Shown: piece after piece, positions 8,528 through 16,865 of the stretch
How positions within the stretch are numbered: the first letter of the stretch is position 1
How the letters are laid out: each line of letters begins with the position of its first letter
Source: Streptomyces bacillaris
GTDB lineage: Bacteria; Actinomycetota; Actinomycetes; Streptomycetales; Streptomycetaceae
Length of the DNA stretch: 64,000 nt
Direction: 5' to 3'
Assembly: GCF_003268675.1 (NCBI RefSeq)
Contig: NZ_CP029378.1
Coordinates: 62,001 to 126,000 of the forward strand
Translations under genes and position numbers: made by a program
Notes under the pieces: model-generated
Told to the model about the DNA's origin: nothing
The model's input: the letters and a program-made list of their open reading frames with translations, nothing else
Databases searched by the model: none

Positions 8528-10939
8528 ATGACGTCTGCCTGGTCCCGTCGTACCTTCCTCGCCACCTCCGCCGTCCTCACCGCCGCGGCCGGCGGCGCCC
8601 TCGCGCTCGCCACGCCGCGCGCCCATGCCGCCTCCTCCGACGATGCGTACGCCGCGCTGCGCGCCACCTGGACCTCCCTGATCCTCGGCGAGGGGTTCAG
8701 CCCGACCGCCGAACCCTTCAAGAGCCGGCTGGCCGCGCTGGGCATCCAGGCCCGGGGGTGGCGGGACACCCTGGCCCCGGCGGACGGCTCACTCTGGCCG
8801 GACGCCGTGTACGCCGACCCCGACCCGGACACCGACCCCGAGTCGTACGGCTTCTCCGCGAAGATGGCCGAGAGCTTCATCCGGCTCAACACGATGGCGC
8901 AGGCCTACCGGCAGCAGGGCACCGGCCTGACCGGCGACTCCGCGCTGCGCGCCGCCATCGTGACGGGCCTCGAACACCTCAACAGCCAGGTCTACAAGGC
9001 CGGGCAGGTGCGGTACGGGAACTGGTACAGCTGGCAGATCGGCGCGCCCCAGGCCCTGCTGGACGTCTGCGTGCTGATGTACGACGCCCTCACCCCGGCG
9101 CAGCTCGGGCGGTACTGCGCCGCCGTCGACCACTTCGTACCGGACTCCGCCGTCGCCTCGTACACGGGTACGAGCACCGGGGCGAACCGGGTCGACCTGT
9201 GCCGGGTGCTCGCCCTGCGCGGGGTCGTCGGCGGGACGGCCGCCAAGATCGCGCTCGCCCGGGACGCCCTCTCCCCCGTCTTCCCGCTGGTCACCAAGGG
9301 CGACGGGCTCTACGCCGACGGCTCGTTCATCCAGCACACCACCGTCCCCTACACCGGCAGCTACGGATCGGTGATGCTCGGCGGACTCGGACTGCTGTTC
9401 GCCCTGCTCAAGGGGACGGCGTGGGAGGTCACCGACCCGAAGCGGCAGGTGGTGTTCGACGCGGTGGAGAACGCCTGGGCGCCGTTCCTCTACAACGGGC
9501 TCGTCATGGACTCCGTGGCGGGCCGCGCGATCAGCCGGGGCGAGGTCGACGACCACCGGCGCGGCCACCCGATCCTCGCCTCGATCGTGCTCCTCGGCCG
9601 GGGCGCGTCGGCCGCCGAGAACACCCGGTGGCGCTCGCTCGTCAAGGGGTGGGCCCAGCGCGACTACTACAGCCCGCCGCTGAGCAACCCCTCGCTCAGT
9701 CTCACCGGCCTGGCCCGCCTGAAGTCCGTCCTGGACGACACCTCGCTCACCCCGCTCCCCGAGCCCGAGGGCCACCGCCTCTTCCCCGACATGGCCCGCG
9801 CCACCCACCGCCGCCCCGGCTGGGCGGCCGCCCTCTCCATGGCCGACAAGCGGATCACGTACTACGAGACCGGCAACGGCGAGAACCTGCGCGGCTGGCA
9901 CACCGGGTCGGGGATGCTCTACTGGTGGGGCGACACCTTCGCCAACGGCCAGTACAGCGACGCGTTCTGGCCCACCGTCGACCCGTACCGGCTCCCCGGC
10001 ACCACCGCATCGCGCAAGGTGCTGGCGAACGGGGCGGGCGGCGACTGGGGCGCGGCGATGCCCGATGTGAACTGGGTGGGCGGGGTCACCGACGGGAAGC
10101 GGGCGGCGGTGGGGCAGTACCTGAAGGGGCTGTCCAGCACGCTGCTGGCGAAGAAGTCGTGGTTCTTCCTGGACGACACCGTGGTCTGCCTGGGCGCGGG
10201 CATCCGCTGCCAGGACGGTACGGCGGTGGAGACCACGGTGGACAACCGGAACCTGGGCCCGGTGGGGAACGCCCCCTTCACCGTCGACGGTTCGGCCAAA
10301 CCCGTCACCCGGCCGTGGTCGGCCACGCTGACGGGCGCCTCCTGGGCCCATCTCGGCGGGCACGGCGGCTATGTCTTCCCCGGCGGGGCGACCGTCAAGG
10401 CGCTGCGCGAGAACCGGTCCGGGCGGTGGCGCGACATCAACACCGGCGGCTCCACGGAGACGCTGACCCGCACCTATCTCACGCTCTGGGTCGACCACGG
10501 CCAGAACCCGGCGGACGCCTCGTACGCCTATCAGCTGCTGCCCGGCGCCTCCGAGCAGCGGACCGCAGCCCGGGCCGCCGACACCGGCTGGCTGCGGGTG
10601 CTCGCCAACACCGATGACCAGCAAGGGGTGTCGGTGCCCTCGCTGGGGCTGACCGCCGTCAACTTCTGGTTCGGCGGGACCGTGGGGCCTCTGGTGGCGG
10701 ACGCCCCCTGCTCGGTGATGGTCACCGAGCACACCGACGGCACGGCCACCGTCTGCGTCGGCGACCCCATGCGGGCCCGGACGAGCCTGACCCTCACCTG
10801 GAACCGGGCCGTCTCCTCGGTCCTCTCGAAGCCCGCGACCGTGACGACGGCGACCACGGGGGCCTCGCTGCGGCTGGTGTTCGGTGATCTCTCCGGTACG
10901 CGGGGAGCGACGCAGACGGTGAAGGTGCGGCTGGCCTGA
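8528..10939 (+). CDS. Secreted polysaccharide lyase family 8 (hyaluronate/chondroitin/xanthan lyase type)
   Basis: An 803-residue secreted lyase that cuts uronic-acid-containing polysaccharides by beta-elimination. A twin-arginine signal is visible (SRRTFLA at residues 6-12, cleavage likely after AHA near 35). The catalytic residues of PL8 are present with the spacing known for pneumococcal hyaluronate lyase: Asn220 in TGANRVD, His270 in DGSFIQHT and Tyr279 in YTGSYG (50 and 9 residues apart). The N-terminal half is the alpha/alpha toroid and the rest beta-sandwich domains. Its product would be the substrate of the nearby importer. Hyaluronate, chondroitin and xanthan specificities cannot be told apart here. 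Confidence 0.92.
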   Translation: MTSAWSRRTFLATSAVLTAAAGGALALATPRAHAASSDDAYAALRATWTSLILGEGFSPTAEPFKSRLAALGIQARGWRDTLAPADGSLWPDAVYADPDPDTDPESYGFSAKMAESFIRLNTMAQAYRQQGTGLTGDSALRAAIVTGLEHLNSQVYKAGQVRYGNWYSWQIGAPQALLDVCVLMYDALTPAQLGRYCAAVDHFVPDSAVASYTGTSTGANRVDLCRVLALRGVVGGTAAKIALARDALSPVFPLVTKGDGLYADGSFIQHTTVPYTGSYGSVMLGGLGLLFALLKGTAWEVTDPKRQVVFDAVENAWAPFLYNGLVMDSVAGRAISRGEVDDHRRGHPILASIVLLGRGASAAENTRWRSLVKGWAQRDYYSPPLSNPSLSLTGLARLKSVLDDTSLTPLPEPEGHRLFPDMARATHRRPGWAAALSMADKRITYYETGNGENLRGWHTGSGMLYWWGDTFANGQYSDAFWPTVDPYRLPGTTASRKVLANGAGGDWGAAMPDVNWVGGVTDGKRAAVGQYLKGLSSTLLAKKSWFFLDDTVVCLGAGIRCQDGTAVETTVDNRNLGPVGNAPFTVDGSAKPVTRPWSATLTGASWAHLGGHGGYVFPGGATVKALRENRSGRWRDINTGGSTETLTRTYLTLWVDHGQNPADASYAYQLLPGASEQRTAARAADTGWLRVLANTDDQQGVSVPSLGLTAVNFWFGGTVGPLVADAPCSVMVTEHTDGTATVCVGDPMRARTSLTLTWNRAVSSVLSKPATVTTATTGASLRLVFGDLSGTRGATQTVKVRLA

Positions 10940-10982
10940 GGGGACCGCGGGGGCCAGGGGGTCGGCTCGTAGACTCGCCGGC

Positions 10983-11738
10983 ATGACCCAGCAGCAGATA
11001 GCTCCGGCCCTGGTCCCCGCGTTCGCGCCCGACGGCACGCTGCGCGCCTCCATCAACCTCGGCAACCCGATCCTCGCCAACCGGAACCCGGAGAGCGGCG
11101 ACCCGGTCGGGGTGTCGGTCGACCTCGCGTACGAGTTCGGGCGGCGGCTCGGGGTCCCCGTCGAACTCGTGGTGTTCGAGGAGGCGGCCGCTTCGGTGGA
11201 CGCGGTGAAGGCGGAGAAGGCGGACCTCGGGTTCTTCGCGGTGGACCCGGCGCGGAGCGAGGGGCTGCTGTTCACCGCTCCCTATGTGCTGATCGAGGGC
11301 AGCTATCTGGTGCCCGAGGCATCGGCCGTGACCGGGAACGAGCAGGTGGACCGGGAGGGGACCCGGATCTCGGTCGGTTCGGGCAGCGCCTACGACCTCT
11401 TCCTCACCCGGGCGATCGAGCACGCGGAGATCGTACGGCTGCGGGGCGCCCCCGCCGCGCTCGCCGCCCTGCGGGAGGGGGAGGTCGAAGTGGCCGCCGG
11501 GATCCGCCAGTTGCTGGAGGGCGAGGCCCGGCGCGCTCCCCGGGTACGGGTGCTGCCGGGACGGTTCATGGTGATCCAGCAGGCCATGGGCATCCCGGCC
11601 GCCCGGGGTACGGCGGCCCAGGAGGTGCTGGCGTCGTTCGTGGAGGAGATGAAGGCGAGCGGGTTCGTCGCGGACGCGCTGGAGCGGCACGGCATCGAGG
11701 GGGCGCTCGTGGCCCCGGCCGGTCAACTCCCCGCCTGA
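10983..11738 (+). CDS. Family 3 solute-binding-like protein lacking a signal peptide
   Basis: A 251-residue protein resembling amino-acid/opine-type periplasmic binding proteins (SBP family 3): VGVSVDLAYEFGRRLGVPVELV, a DLGFFAVDPARSEGLLFTAPY segment typical of the ligand cleft, and ISVGSGSAYDLFLTR. It begins directly with the mature domain (MTQQQIAPALVPAFAPDGTLRA), with no hydrophobic signal or lipobox. It may therefore act in the cytoplasm or be exported non-classically. It lies 43 bases after the lyase gene in the same direction, with no permease genes beside it. Ligand unknown. Confidence 0.75.
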   Translation: MTQQQIAPALVPAFAPDGTLRASINLGNPILANRNPESGDPVGVSVDLAYEFGRRLGVPVELVVFEEAAASVDAVKAEKADLGFFAVDPARSEGLLFTAPYVLIEGSYLVPEASAVTGNEQVDREGTRISVGSGSAYDLFLTRAIEHAEIVRLRGAPAALAALREGEVEVAAGIRQLLEGEARRAPRVRVLPGRFMVIQQAMGIPAARGTAAQEVLASFVEEMKASGFVADALERHGIEGALVAPAGQLPA

Positions 11739-11772
11739 GCCCGGGCGGACCGACCGGGCCGCGCCAGGCCCC

Positions 11773-11940
11773 TCAGCTTCCCTCCCGGCCCTCCAGCTCC
11801 TCGCCGAGGAGGCGCCGGGCCTTCTCCCTCAGGCGCTGCCGGTGCTCGGGGTCGGTCGCCCGGTCGGCGGCGCGGCCCAGCTCCTCGGCCCGCTCTCGGG
11901 TGCGGCGGGTGCGTTCCAGCGGGATGTCGGGCAGGTCCAT
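11773..11940 (-). CDS. Small charged helical protein (DUF6381-like)
   Basis: A 55-residue, highly charged protein (MDLPDIPLERTRRTRERAEE...), predicted to be almost wholly helical and rich in Arg and Glu. It resembles the small Streptomyces proteins grouped as DUF6381, by recollection and not by search. The start at 11940 is chosen because GGAGGA lies about eight bases upstream; the frame continues further 5' without another good RBS. Function unknown. Confidence 0.65.
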   Translation of the reverse strand: MDLPDIPLERTRRTRERAEELGRAADRATDPEHRQRLREKARRLLGEELEGREGS

Positions 11941-12120
11941 GGGGGTGTCCTCCGTCGTGGGTCCGCGCGGGGCGCGGGGCGGGACGCGGTGGGGTCCGGG
12001 TCCGTCGGCGACAGCTGCCGCGTGCGCGACCGGAGCCCCAGCGTCACCGGAGTCCGGCCCGGCCGCATCTCGTGCGGTTACGTACGGTGACAACCCGCAG
12101 GTGGAGGCGGTGGGCGTACC

Positions 12121-13131
12121 TCAGGCCGACGGGGCGGCGCGCAGCGCCGTGGAGCCGCTCCGCCAGGCGGCGAGGAGGCGGGCGGCGAGGCGGTCCTCCA
12201 GCAGCCCGGTGGCCTCGATACCGAAGGCGATGTCGGGCTCCAGCTCCGGCTCGTGGGCGAGCAGTCCGCCGATGACATCGCGGCGCACCACCTGCTCGTG
12301 GACGGCGTCGGCCTCCACGTGCTCGTCGTAGAACCGCTGGGCGGCCGGTCCCGCGCCGACGCGTTTCAGAGCGGCGGCCAGCCGGCGAGAGCCGGGCGAG
12401 GAGGTGACCTCCACGGCGGCGAAGTGGCCGACGAGGGCGCCCCTGAGGGACCGGTGGAGCCCGAACAGGGACATCAGGTTGACGGTGGCGAGCACCTCGG
12501 CGGGGGCGACGTCGAGGTAGTGCCCGTACGCCGTCTCCAGGGACAGGTCCTCCATCAGCTCGGCGTACAGGCGGGCGTGGACGTCCGCCTCGCGTCCGGC
12601 GCCGAACTCGTCGAACTCCACCGCCACCATCGCGGCCTTGGCCCGCCCGTACAGCCTCGGGATCACCCAGGCGTGCGGGTCGGCCTCCTTGAGGTGGTAG
12701 AGCGAGCGCAGGGCGGCGTACTCGCGCAGCTGCCACAGCTCGCCGTCGTCCCGCAGGAAGTGGCTGACGCCGTGGCCGTCGTCCCCGACGGGTTCGACCA
12801 GGAGTCCGGCGAGGGCGGTGTCCACGGTTCCGTCCGTGGGGGCTGCGGCCCGGAGCGCGGCGAGGAACGGCTGTTCCAGGGAGCGGCGCAGCGCGAGCAG
12901 GGAGGGGCTCCACTCGTGGTCCTCGTCCACGTCCGCGAAGCCCTGGTAGTGCAGCTCGTAGAGGGTGTAGAGGGCGAGGTGGAGGTCGTCCCCGAAGGGG
13001 TCCGCGTCGGTGGTGGCGACACTCTCCGGATCCTGGCCGGTGCGCAGGGCGGTGACGACCTCGTACGAGAGCGGGCCGCGCGGGGTGGGGAGCGGGGGGC
13101 TCCGGCGCCGGGGTTCACGGTGGGGAGGCAT
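12121..13131 (-). CDS. Iron-containing redox enzyme family protein (haem-oxygenase-like fold)
   Basis: A 336-residue protein of the haem-oxygenase-like di-iron oxidase/oxygenase (HDO) superfamily. Candidate iron ligands lie in LYELHYQGF, MVAVEFDEFGAGREADVHARLY and DEHVEADAVHEQVVRRD, which have the E/H spacing of this fold. The ATG at 13131 overlaps by one base (TGATG) the stop of the CDGSH-type gene, so the longer upstream frame is unlikely. It is third in a tightly coupled operon with a methyltransferase and an Fe-S protein. It may carry out an oxygen-dependent reaction using electrons from the Fe-S partner. Substrate unknown. Confidence 0.8.
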   Translation of the reverse strand: MPPHREPRRRSPPLPTPRGPLSYEVVTALRTGQDPESVATTDADPFGDDLHLALYTLYELHYQGFADVDEDHEWSPSLLALRRSLEQPFLAALRAAAPTDGTVDTALAGLLVEPVGDDGHGVSHFLRDDGELWQLREYAALRSLYHLKEADPHAWVIPRLYGRAKAAMVAVEFDEFGAGREADVHARLYAELMEDLSLETAYGHYLDVAPAEVLATVNLMSLFGLHRSLRGALVGHFAAVEVTSSPGSRRLAAALKRVGAGPAAQRFYDEHVEADAVHEQVVRRDVIGGLLAHEPELEPDIAFGIEATGLLEDRLAARLLAAWRSGSTALRAAPSA

Positions 13132-13421
13132 CAGGCGGCTCCATCCGTACGGTCGCCGCCCCCGGCGCCCTTCTCCGGTTCGCCGGGCTTGCGCTCCCGG
13201 GGGTCCCGTTCTCCGGGCTTCACGCGGCGGCGGTGGCTGGTGTCGCACCACGGGTACGTGCGGGTCCTGCGGCAGGTGCAGATCGCGGCGGTGAAGCGGC
13301 GGGAGGTGTAGAGGGTGCCGTCGTCACCGACCACCTCGACCGGTCCTTCCACCAGCAGGGGGCCGTCCGCCCCGAGAGTGACGCGGGTCGGGCGGGTGGG
13401 GCGGTCAGGGCTGTTCGGCAC
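13131..13421 (-). CDS. CDGSH-type iron-sulfur domain protein
   Basis: A 96-residue protein with the mitoNEET-like 2Fe-2S motif: CTCRRTRTYPWCDTSH gives C-x-C-x2-T-x3-P-x-C-D-x2-H with all four cluster ligands (three Cys, one His). The canonical CDGSH Gly is Thr here. An N-terminal beta-strand segment and a charged, disordered C-terminal tail flank it. The GTG start lies inside the end of the upstream methyltransferase gene, and its stop overlaps the next gene's start, so all three are translationally linked. Likely a small cytoplasmic electron carrier or cluster donor to the downstream iron enzyme (inferred). Confidence 0.85.
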   Translation of the reverse strand: MPNSPDRPTRPTRVTLGADGPLLVEGPVEVVGDDGTLYTSRRFTAAICTCRRTRTYPWCDTSHRRRVKPGERDPRERKPGEPEKGAGGGDRTDGAA

Positions 13422-14127
13422 GGATGACCACCAGCTTCTCCTTGTCGGTGTGCTCGCCCAGGAGGCCCCGGCCGCGCAGCCAGGAGAGCCGGGAGAGCAG
13501 GACGGGCCCGAACGGCACGTCCGCCGTGTCGCTGACGGCGGCCTTGAGCCCGCCACGGGAGAGACGGCGCAGGGTCTCCTCCGTGCCGGTCAGTTCGGAG
13601 TGGACCATGAGCAGGACACCCGCCCTGCGCAGGAGGTACGGGGCCGCGTCACAGATCCGGTCCACCACGGCCCGCCCGTCGTGCCCCGCGTCCCAGGCGC
13701 GGGCGTTCCCGCGCCGGGGCGGCGGGCCGAGGGGCGAGGGCACGTAGGGCGGGTTGCTGAGCACCAGGTCGTACGTCCGGCCCGGCACCGGGTCCGCCAG
13801 GTCGCCCCGGTGGACGGTGACCCGCTGCCGGGCGAGCCGGGCGTTCAGTCGGGCGGTGAGCACGGCGCGGCGGCCGACGTCGACGGCGGTCACGTGCGCG
13901 CCCCGGCGTGCGGCGGCCACCGCGAGGAGGCCGCTGCCGGTGCCGAGGTCGATCACGTCGGAGCCGGGCAGGACGGTCTCCCGGGCCAAGGCCCTCAGCA
14001 GCAGGAGCGTGTCGTGCTGGGGCGCGTAGACCCCGGGCAGGGTGCGGACGCCCGGCCTTCCGGGAGCGGTCAGCGTGGGCACGGCAGCGGACACGGGCAC
14101 CTCCAGCACGTGCGAATCGTCGGTCAT
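13405..14127 (-). CDS. HemK/PrmC-like class I SAM-dependent methyltransferase
   Basis: A 240-residue methyltransferase. It has the SAM motif VIDLGTGSGLLAVAAARRG (residues about 58-76), an acidic loop TAVDVG and the NPPY motif typical of N-methylation of amide or amino groups (release-factor and rRNA/DNA enzymes). The ATG at 14127 is the start that fits the domain. It is the first gene of the methyltransferase/CDGSH/iron-enzyme operon. The target is uncertain: it may act on a protein glutamine like PrmC or on a small molecule. Confidence 0.85.
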   Translation of the reverse strand: MTDDSHVLEVPVSAAVPTLTAPGRPGVRTLPGVYAPQHDTLLLLRALARETVLPGSDVIDLGTGSGLLAVAAARRGAHVTAVDVGRRAVLTARLNARLARQRVTVHRGDLADPVPGRTYDLVLSNPPYVPSPLGPPPRRGNARAWDAGHDGRAVVDRICDAAPYLLRRAGVLLMVHSELTGTEETLRRLSRGGLKAAVSDTADVPFGPVLLSRLSWLRGRGLLGEHTDKEKLVVIRAEQP

Positions 14128-14213
14128 GCCACCTGTCAAGGCTCCGCTCCTTCTGTTCGTGGCGCCATTCGTAAGGTCGCTCAGCGTGACTGTCCTGGGG
14201 TACGTCACCCGCG

Positions 14214-14393
14214 TCAGCGTCGGCGGGAGGCGCCCGTGCGCAGACCGGAACCGACCCCGGCCACGTGCAGGGCGAGCAGGGCCAGGCCGATGAGCATGAC
14301 GTTGGTCGAGGCGAACACGTCGTTGGTCGAGATGTCCGCCGCGTTGATCAGGAAGGCGATGAAGAACAGCACTGCCGCGGCTATACCGAGCAT
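14214..14393 (-). CDS. Small two-helix membrane protein
   Basis: A 59-residue protein with two hydrophobic segments: MLGIAAAVLFFIAFLINAAD and, after the polar STNDVFASTN, VMLIGLALLALHVAGVG. It ends in a basic tail (RTGASRRR). AAAGGAA sits eight bases before the ATG at 14393. It resembles small, widely conserved Streptomyces membrane proteins of unknown role. Confidence 0.65.
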   Translation of the reverse strand: MLGIAAAVLFFIAFLINAADISTNDVFASTNVMLIGLALLALHVAGVGSGLRTGASRRR

Positions 14394-14661
14394 GGTGATT
14401 CCTTTCGTCGGGTCCGTCCCCGTGGGGTTCATGGCGTCCGTCCCGGTGGGGTGAGAGCCGTGTTCCCATGAATCACGGAGTTAGGCAGCCTGAAGAAGCA
14501 CCGCGGGGGCGTGAGGGCGTCGGGTCAGTACCCCGTTCGCCATCCCTCGCGCCCTGCCGGGGGCCACGGGCCGGGGCAAGGATGGGCCGGACCGCACAAG
14601 ATCCCGGCGAATCCGCGCACCCGCCCCCGGGCGGGTGGTCCCGCGGTGGAAGGAATCCACG

Positions 14662-15414
14662 TTGCTGCTTCTCATCTCCCCCGACGGTGTCGAAGAGGCC
14701 CTCGAGTGCGCGAAGGCGGCGGAGCACCTCGACATCGTCGATGTGAAGAAGCCCGACGAGGGGTCGCTCGGCGCGAACTTCCCGTGGGTCATCAGGGAGA
14801 TCCGCGGGGCGGTCCCGGCCGACAAGCCGGTCTCGGCCACCGTGGGGGACGTGCCGTACAAGCCCGGGACGGTGGCCCAGGCCGCACTCGGCGCGGCGGT
14901 CTCCGGGGCCACGTACATCAAGGTCGGCCTCTACGGGTGCTCGACGCCCGAGCAGGCCGTCGAGGTCATGAGCGGGGTGGTCCGGGCGGTCAAGGACTTC
15001 CGGCCGGACGCGTTCGTCGTCGCGTCGGGCTATGCCGACGCCCACCGCATCGGCTGCGTCAACCCGCTCGCGCTGCCCGACATCGCCCGCCGTTCGGGCT
15101 CCGACGCGGCCATGCTGGACACCGCGGTCAAGGACGGGACGCGGCTGTTCGACCACGTTCCGCCCGGCGCGTGCGAGGAGTTCGTCCGCCAGGCCCACGA
15201 GGCCGGGCTGCTGGCCGCGCTGGCGGGGAGCGTGAAGGCGGAGGACCTGGGGACGCTGACCCGGATCGGGACGGACATCGTGGGCGTGCGCGGGGCGGTC
15301 TGCGAGGGGGGCGACCGCAACGCCGGGCGGATCCGGCCGCAGTTGGTGGCCGCCTTCCGGGCGGAGATGGACCGGCACGCCCGGGAGCACGCGACGACCG
15401 TGGCCGCGCGCTGA
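14662..15414 (+). CDS. mfnB: MfnB-like (5-formylfuran-3-yl)methyl phosphate synthase
   Basis: A 250-residue homologue of MfnB, the methanogen enzyme that condenses two glyceraldehyde-3-phosphate molecules into 4-(hydroxymethyl)-2-furaldehyde phosphate for methanofuran. From the TTG start (GGAAGGAA upstream) it reads [13 protein letters not shown]; conserved blocks are [27 protein letters not shown] and [11 protein letters not shown]. Lys29, Lys87, Asp153 and Lys157 each sit two positions after the active-site residues recalled for M. jannaschii MfnB (27, 85, 151, 155), so it looks active. It is first of a rightward group with aldehyde and alcohol dehydrogenases and a methyltransferase. An actinomycete has no methanofuran, so the product is probably a furan secondary metabolite. 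Confidence 0.88.
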   Translation: MLLLISPDGVEEALECAKAAEHLDIVDVKKPDEGSLGANFPWVIREIRGAVPADKPVSATVGDVPYKPGTVAQAALGAAVSGATYIKVGLYGCSTPEQAVEVMSGVVRAVKDFRPDAFVVASGYADAHRIGCVNPLALPDIARRSGSDAAMLDTAVKDGTRLFDHVPPGACEEFVRQAHEAGLLAALAGSVKAEDLGTLTRIGTDIVGVRGAVCEGGDRNAGRIRPQLVAAFRAEMDRHAREHATTVAAR

Positions 15415-15479
15415 ACGCCGGAACGGGGCCGCGCCGGCCCCCCTCAGGCATATCGACGGCCCCATCCCGGCCGCCCCTC

Positions 15480-16865
15480 CTGTCGCACCCCCGCCGTGAG
15501 CGCTTCGCCGTCGTCGATCCGGCCACCGGGGAGGCCTTCGACGAGGCCCCCGACCAGCGGCCCGACGAGCTGGACGCCGTCGTGGGCCGGGCCCGGGAGG
15601 CCTGGGCGGGCTGGCGGGCCGACCCCGAAGCCCGTACCGCCGCTCTGCTGGCCTCGGCCGATGCCGTGGAGGCCGCGGGCGGGGAGCTGGCTCCGCTGCT
15701 CACCCGGGAGCAGGGCAAGCCACTGGCCGAGTCGTACGCGGAGATCGCCCGTACGGCGGCCCGGCTGCGCCACTTCGCCGCGATGGCGCCCGAGACCCGG
15801 ACGATCACCGACGGCAGGCCGGTGCACAGCGAGATCCGCTGGCGGTCGCTGGGTCCGGTCGCCGCCATCGTCCCGTGGAACTTTCCCCTACAGCTGGCGT
15901 CGGCGAAGTTCGCGCCCTCGCTCGCCGCGGGCAACACGGTGGTGCTCAAGCCCTCGCCCTTCACCCCGCTCGCCACCCGGCTGCTGGGGTCGGTCCTGTC
16001 CGCCGCGCTCCCGGAGGGTGTGCTGACCGTCGTCACGGGCCGGGAGCCGCTCGGTGCGCTGCTGGCCTCGCACCCGGGGATCCGGCATGTGACGTTCACG
16101 GGTTCGGTGCCCACCGGGCGGGCCGTGGCGACGGGGGCGGCGCCCGGTCTCGCCCGGGTCACCCTGGAGCTGGGCGGGAACGACGCCGCCGTGCTGCTGG
16201 ACGACGTGGAGGTGGAGGCGGTCGCCGACCGGCTGTTTTGGGCCGCGTTCCGCAACTGCGGGCAGGTGTGCATGGCGGTCAAGCGCGTGTACGCCCCGGC
16301 ACAGCTCCACGCGCGCGTGGTGGAGGCGCTGGCGGAGCGGGCGAAGACGGTCGTCGTCGGGTCCGGTCTCGCCCCCGGTACGGAGCTGGGGCCGGTCAAC
16401 AACGCCGCCCAGCTGGCCCGGGTGGAGCGGTGCACGGCCCATGCCCTGGAGGAGGGGGCGCGTGCCGTGGCCGGTGGGCACCGGCTGGACCGGCCGGGGT
16501 ACTTCTACGCCCCGACGATCCTCACCGATGTCCCGCCGGACAGCCCGGTGGTGATGGAGGAACAGTTCGGTCCGGTGCTGCCGGTGCTGCCGTACGGGCA
16601 TCTCGACGAGGCCGTCGAGGCGGCCAACGCCACGCGGTACGGCCTGGGCGGCTCGGTGTGGGGGACCGACCTGGACCGGGCGGAGGAGGTGGCCGGGCGG
16701 CTGGAGTGCGGGACGGCGTGGATCAACCACCACGCCGAACTCTCCCTCGACCAGCCCTTCGCGGGTATCAAGGACAGCGGTGTCGGTGTCGCGGGCGGGC
16801 CGTGGGGGCTCTACGGAAACCTCCGGCCGTTCGTCGTGCACCGTCCGATGGAGGGGGGCCGATGA
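15480..16865 (+). CDS. NAD(P)-dependent aldehyde dehydrogenase
   Basis: An aldehyde dehydrogenase of about 460 residues. It contains VPWNFPLQL, VLKPSPFTPL, FTGSVPTGRA, the general-base Glu motif ELGGNDAAVLL, the catalytic Cys in FRNCGQVCMAVKRVY, and EEQFGPVLPV. It would oxidise an aldehyde, perhaps the furan aldehyde from the preceding enzyme. The start is unresolved: between the MfnB stop and the first conserved block there is no in-frame ATG, GTG or TTG. The coordinate given is a CTG codon; an ATA at 15450 or an indel in the C5 run at 15487-15491 are alternatives. Its stop overlaps the next start as ATGA. Confidence 0.85.
   Translation: MSHPRRERFAVVDPATGEAFDEAPDQRPDELDAVVGRAREAWAGWRADPEARTAALLASADAVEAAGGELAPLLTREQGKPLAESYAEIARTAARLRHFAAMAPETRTITDGRPVHSEIRWRSLGPVAAIVPWNFPLQLASAKFAPSLAAGNTVVLKPSPFTPLATRLLGSVLSAALPEGVLTVVTGREPLGALLASHPGIRHVTFTGSVPTGRAVATGAAPGLARVTLELGGNDAAVLLDDVEVEAVADRLFWAAFRNCGQVCMAVKRVYAPAQLHARVVEALAERAKTVVVGSGLAPGTELGPVNNAAQLARVERCTAHALEEGARAVAGGHRLDRPGYFYAPTILTDVPPDSPVVMEEQFGPVLPVLPYGHLDEAVEAANATRYGLGGSVWGTDLDRAEEVAGRLECGTAWINHHAELSLDQPFAGIKDSGVGVAGGPWGLYGNLRPFVVHRPMEGGR

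Noticed and set aside
8789..11275. Long antisense frame opposite the PL8 lyase
   Set aside because: No conserved domain and repeated His/Arg/Gly composition; the plus-strand lyase has an intact active site.
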